Part shown: positions 17,506-18,051 of the stretch, piece after piece | How positions within the stretch are numbered: position 1 is the stretch's first letter | Layout: each line of letters begins with the position of its first letter | Assembly: GCA_016800925.1 (NCBI GenBank) | Contig: JABCPU010001034.1 | Location: 1 to 18,051 of the forward strand | DNA: 18,051 nucleotides | Source: Suillus spraguei | Lineage: Eukaryota > Basidiomycota > Agaricomycetes > Boletales > Suillaceae | Reading direction: 5' to 3' | Translations under genes and position numbers: made by a program | Notes under the pieces: generated by a model | Told to the model about the DNA's origin: nothing | The model's input: only the letters and a program-made list of their open reading frames with translations | Databases searched by the model: none

Positions 17506-18051
17506 CGGAACCTAGAAATGAAGGAGTTCATGGTACCCTGTTATCACTCGGACCTTACTCGGTTATTTCGAGTTTCTCCAAACCCTGCACAGAAAAAGTC
17601 CGAACACCCTCACGGCATTCACAACGAAAAGACCCCAGACTCTACAGAACATGTTCGCTTCAGTTTAGTGTTGCAGCTATTATCGAGCGGTATATAGTAA
17701 CGACCTTAAGGTATCCTTACTCCCTTCCCTCCCCTTACTCTTCCCCAACTTGAGCTCGGATAGCACACGTCGAGACACCCATCAAGCGAACACAATCAAG
17801 GTTGTTGAGCAGCTACAAATGATCGATCTCGTGCAGCTCATCAACCGCCCTGATCTTCTGTTGTCAATCGTCTTTAGCCTCATCAATATCTTAGTACTTT
17901 TTTCATACCACTCTCATTGCTGACTCTTCAATTGCTGACATGGTATTTGGTCTTCAAACATCGTGTCATTTGTATCATAGTATGCAGTAATGACACCGAT
18001 GAATGTATCTTGAACTTGAAGTTCACCCCCTTGCGAAGCCTGCTAGTGAAC
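17506..18051. other. Right-end region, no firm gene; weak short ORF
   Basis: TATATAG at about 17692 followed by a C/T-rich tract (about 17707-17748) looks like a fungal promoter. ATG 17819 opens a 34-codon frame (MIDLVQLINRPDLLLSIVFS..., stop 17921-17923) with a hydrophobic stretch that could be a first exon or signal anchor. No family recognised, and the rest lies outside the window if the gene is real. Confidence 0.25.

Noticed and set aside
17464..17697. 77-codon frame upstream of copy 6
   Set aside because: It begins in duplicated flank that is non-coding upstream of copy 5, and shows no family character.

Overview
The window looks like an accessory stretch of a basidiomycete (mushroom-type) nuclear genome. 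Introns are short (46-59 nt), GT-AG, and often carry a CTAAC/CTAAT-like branch site. Genes are intron-rich, there are relics of fungal pogo, hAT and poly(A)-tailed elements, and the only other recognisable enzyme is a fungal sphingolipid C9-methyltransferase homologue.

The dominant content is six copies of one three-exon gene, a CmcJ / GA4-desaturase / AsaB-like family protein of about 271-277 aa. I number them 1 to 6 from the left: 1 (minus, cut by the left edge), 2 (plus, pseudogene with an in-frame stop), 3 (minus, intact), 4 (plus, intact), 5 (minus, intact), 6 (minus, intact). Copies 2/3 and 4/5 are convergent pairs; 1/2 and 3/4 are divergent. Copy 2 resembles copy 4, and copy 3 resembles copy 5, at a nearly constant offset of about 6.0 kb, so a block holding a convergent pair appears to have been duplicated in tandem. 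Homology extends well beyond the coding exons, about 0.5-0.9 kb or more upstream and 0.15-0.2 kb downstream. All full copies keep the putative iron ligands (HVD, then a distal His in a TPH motif) and the C-terminal PRESIEL/LRESIEL segment.

Inserted into and between the copies are a 969-bp pogo-like element with perfect 24-bp terminal inverted repeats and flanking TA (6660-7628), the C-terminal relic of a hAT transposase (about 7640-8340), a 314-bp poly(A)-tailed insertion with 3' stem-loops (12170-12483), and two segments with short acidic Ser/Asp-rich reading frames (about 900-1625 and 10404-11084).

Between copies 5 and 6 lies a plus-strand gene of eight exons (13377-15176) for a sphingolipid C9-methyltransferase. 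It keeps all its splice sites but has five separate single-base losses, so as written it is a pseudogene, or the consensus is faulty there. A possible orphan first exon (15409-15552) sits between it and copy 6. The right end (17700-18051) holds only a weak short ORF. I see no rRNA, tRNA, CRISPR or bacterial-type operon. The likely biology is a local, repeatedly rearranged expansion of putative Fe(II)/2-oxoglutarate oxygenase genes; substrate and pathway cannot be told from this window.
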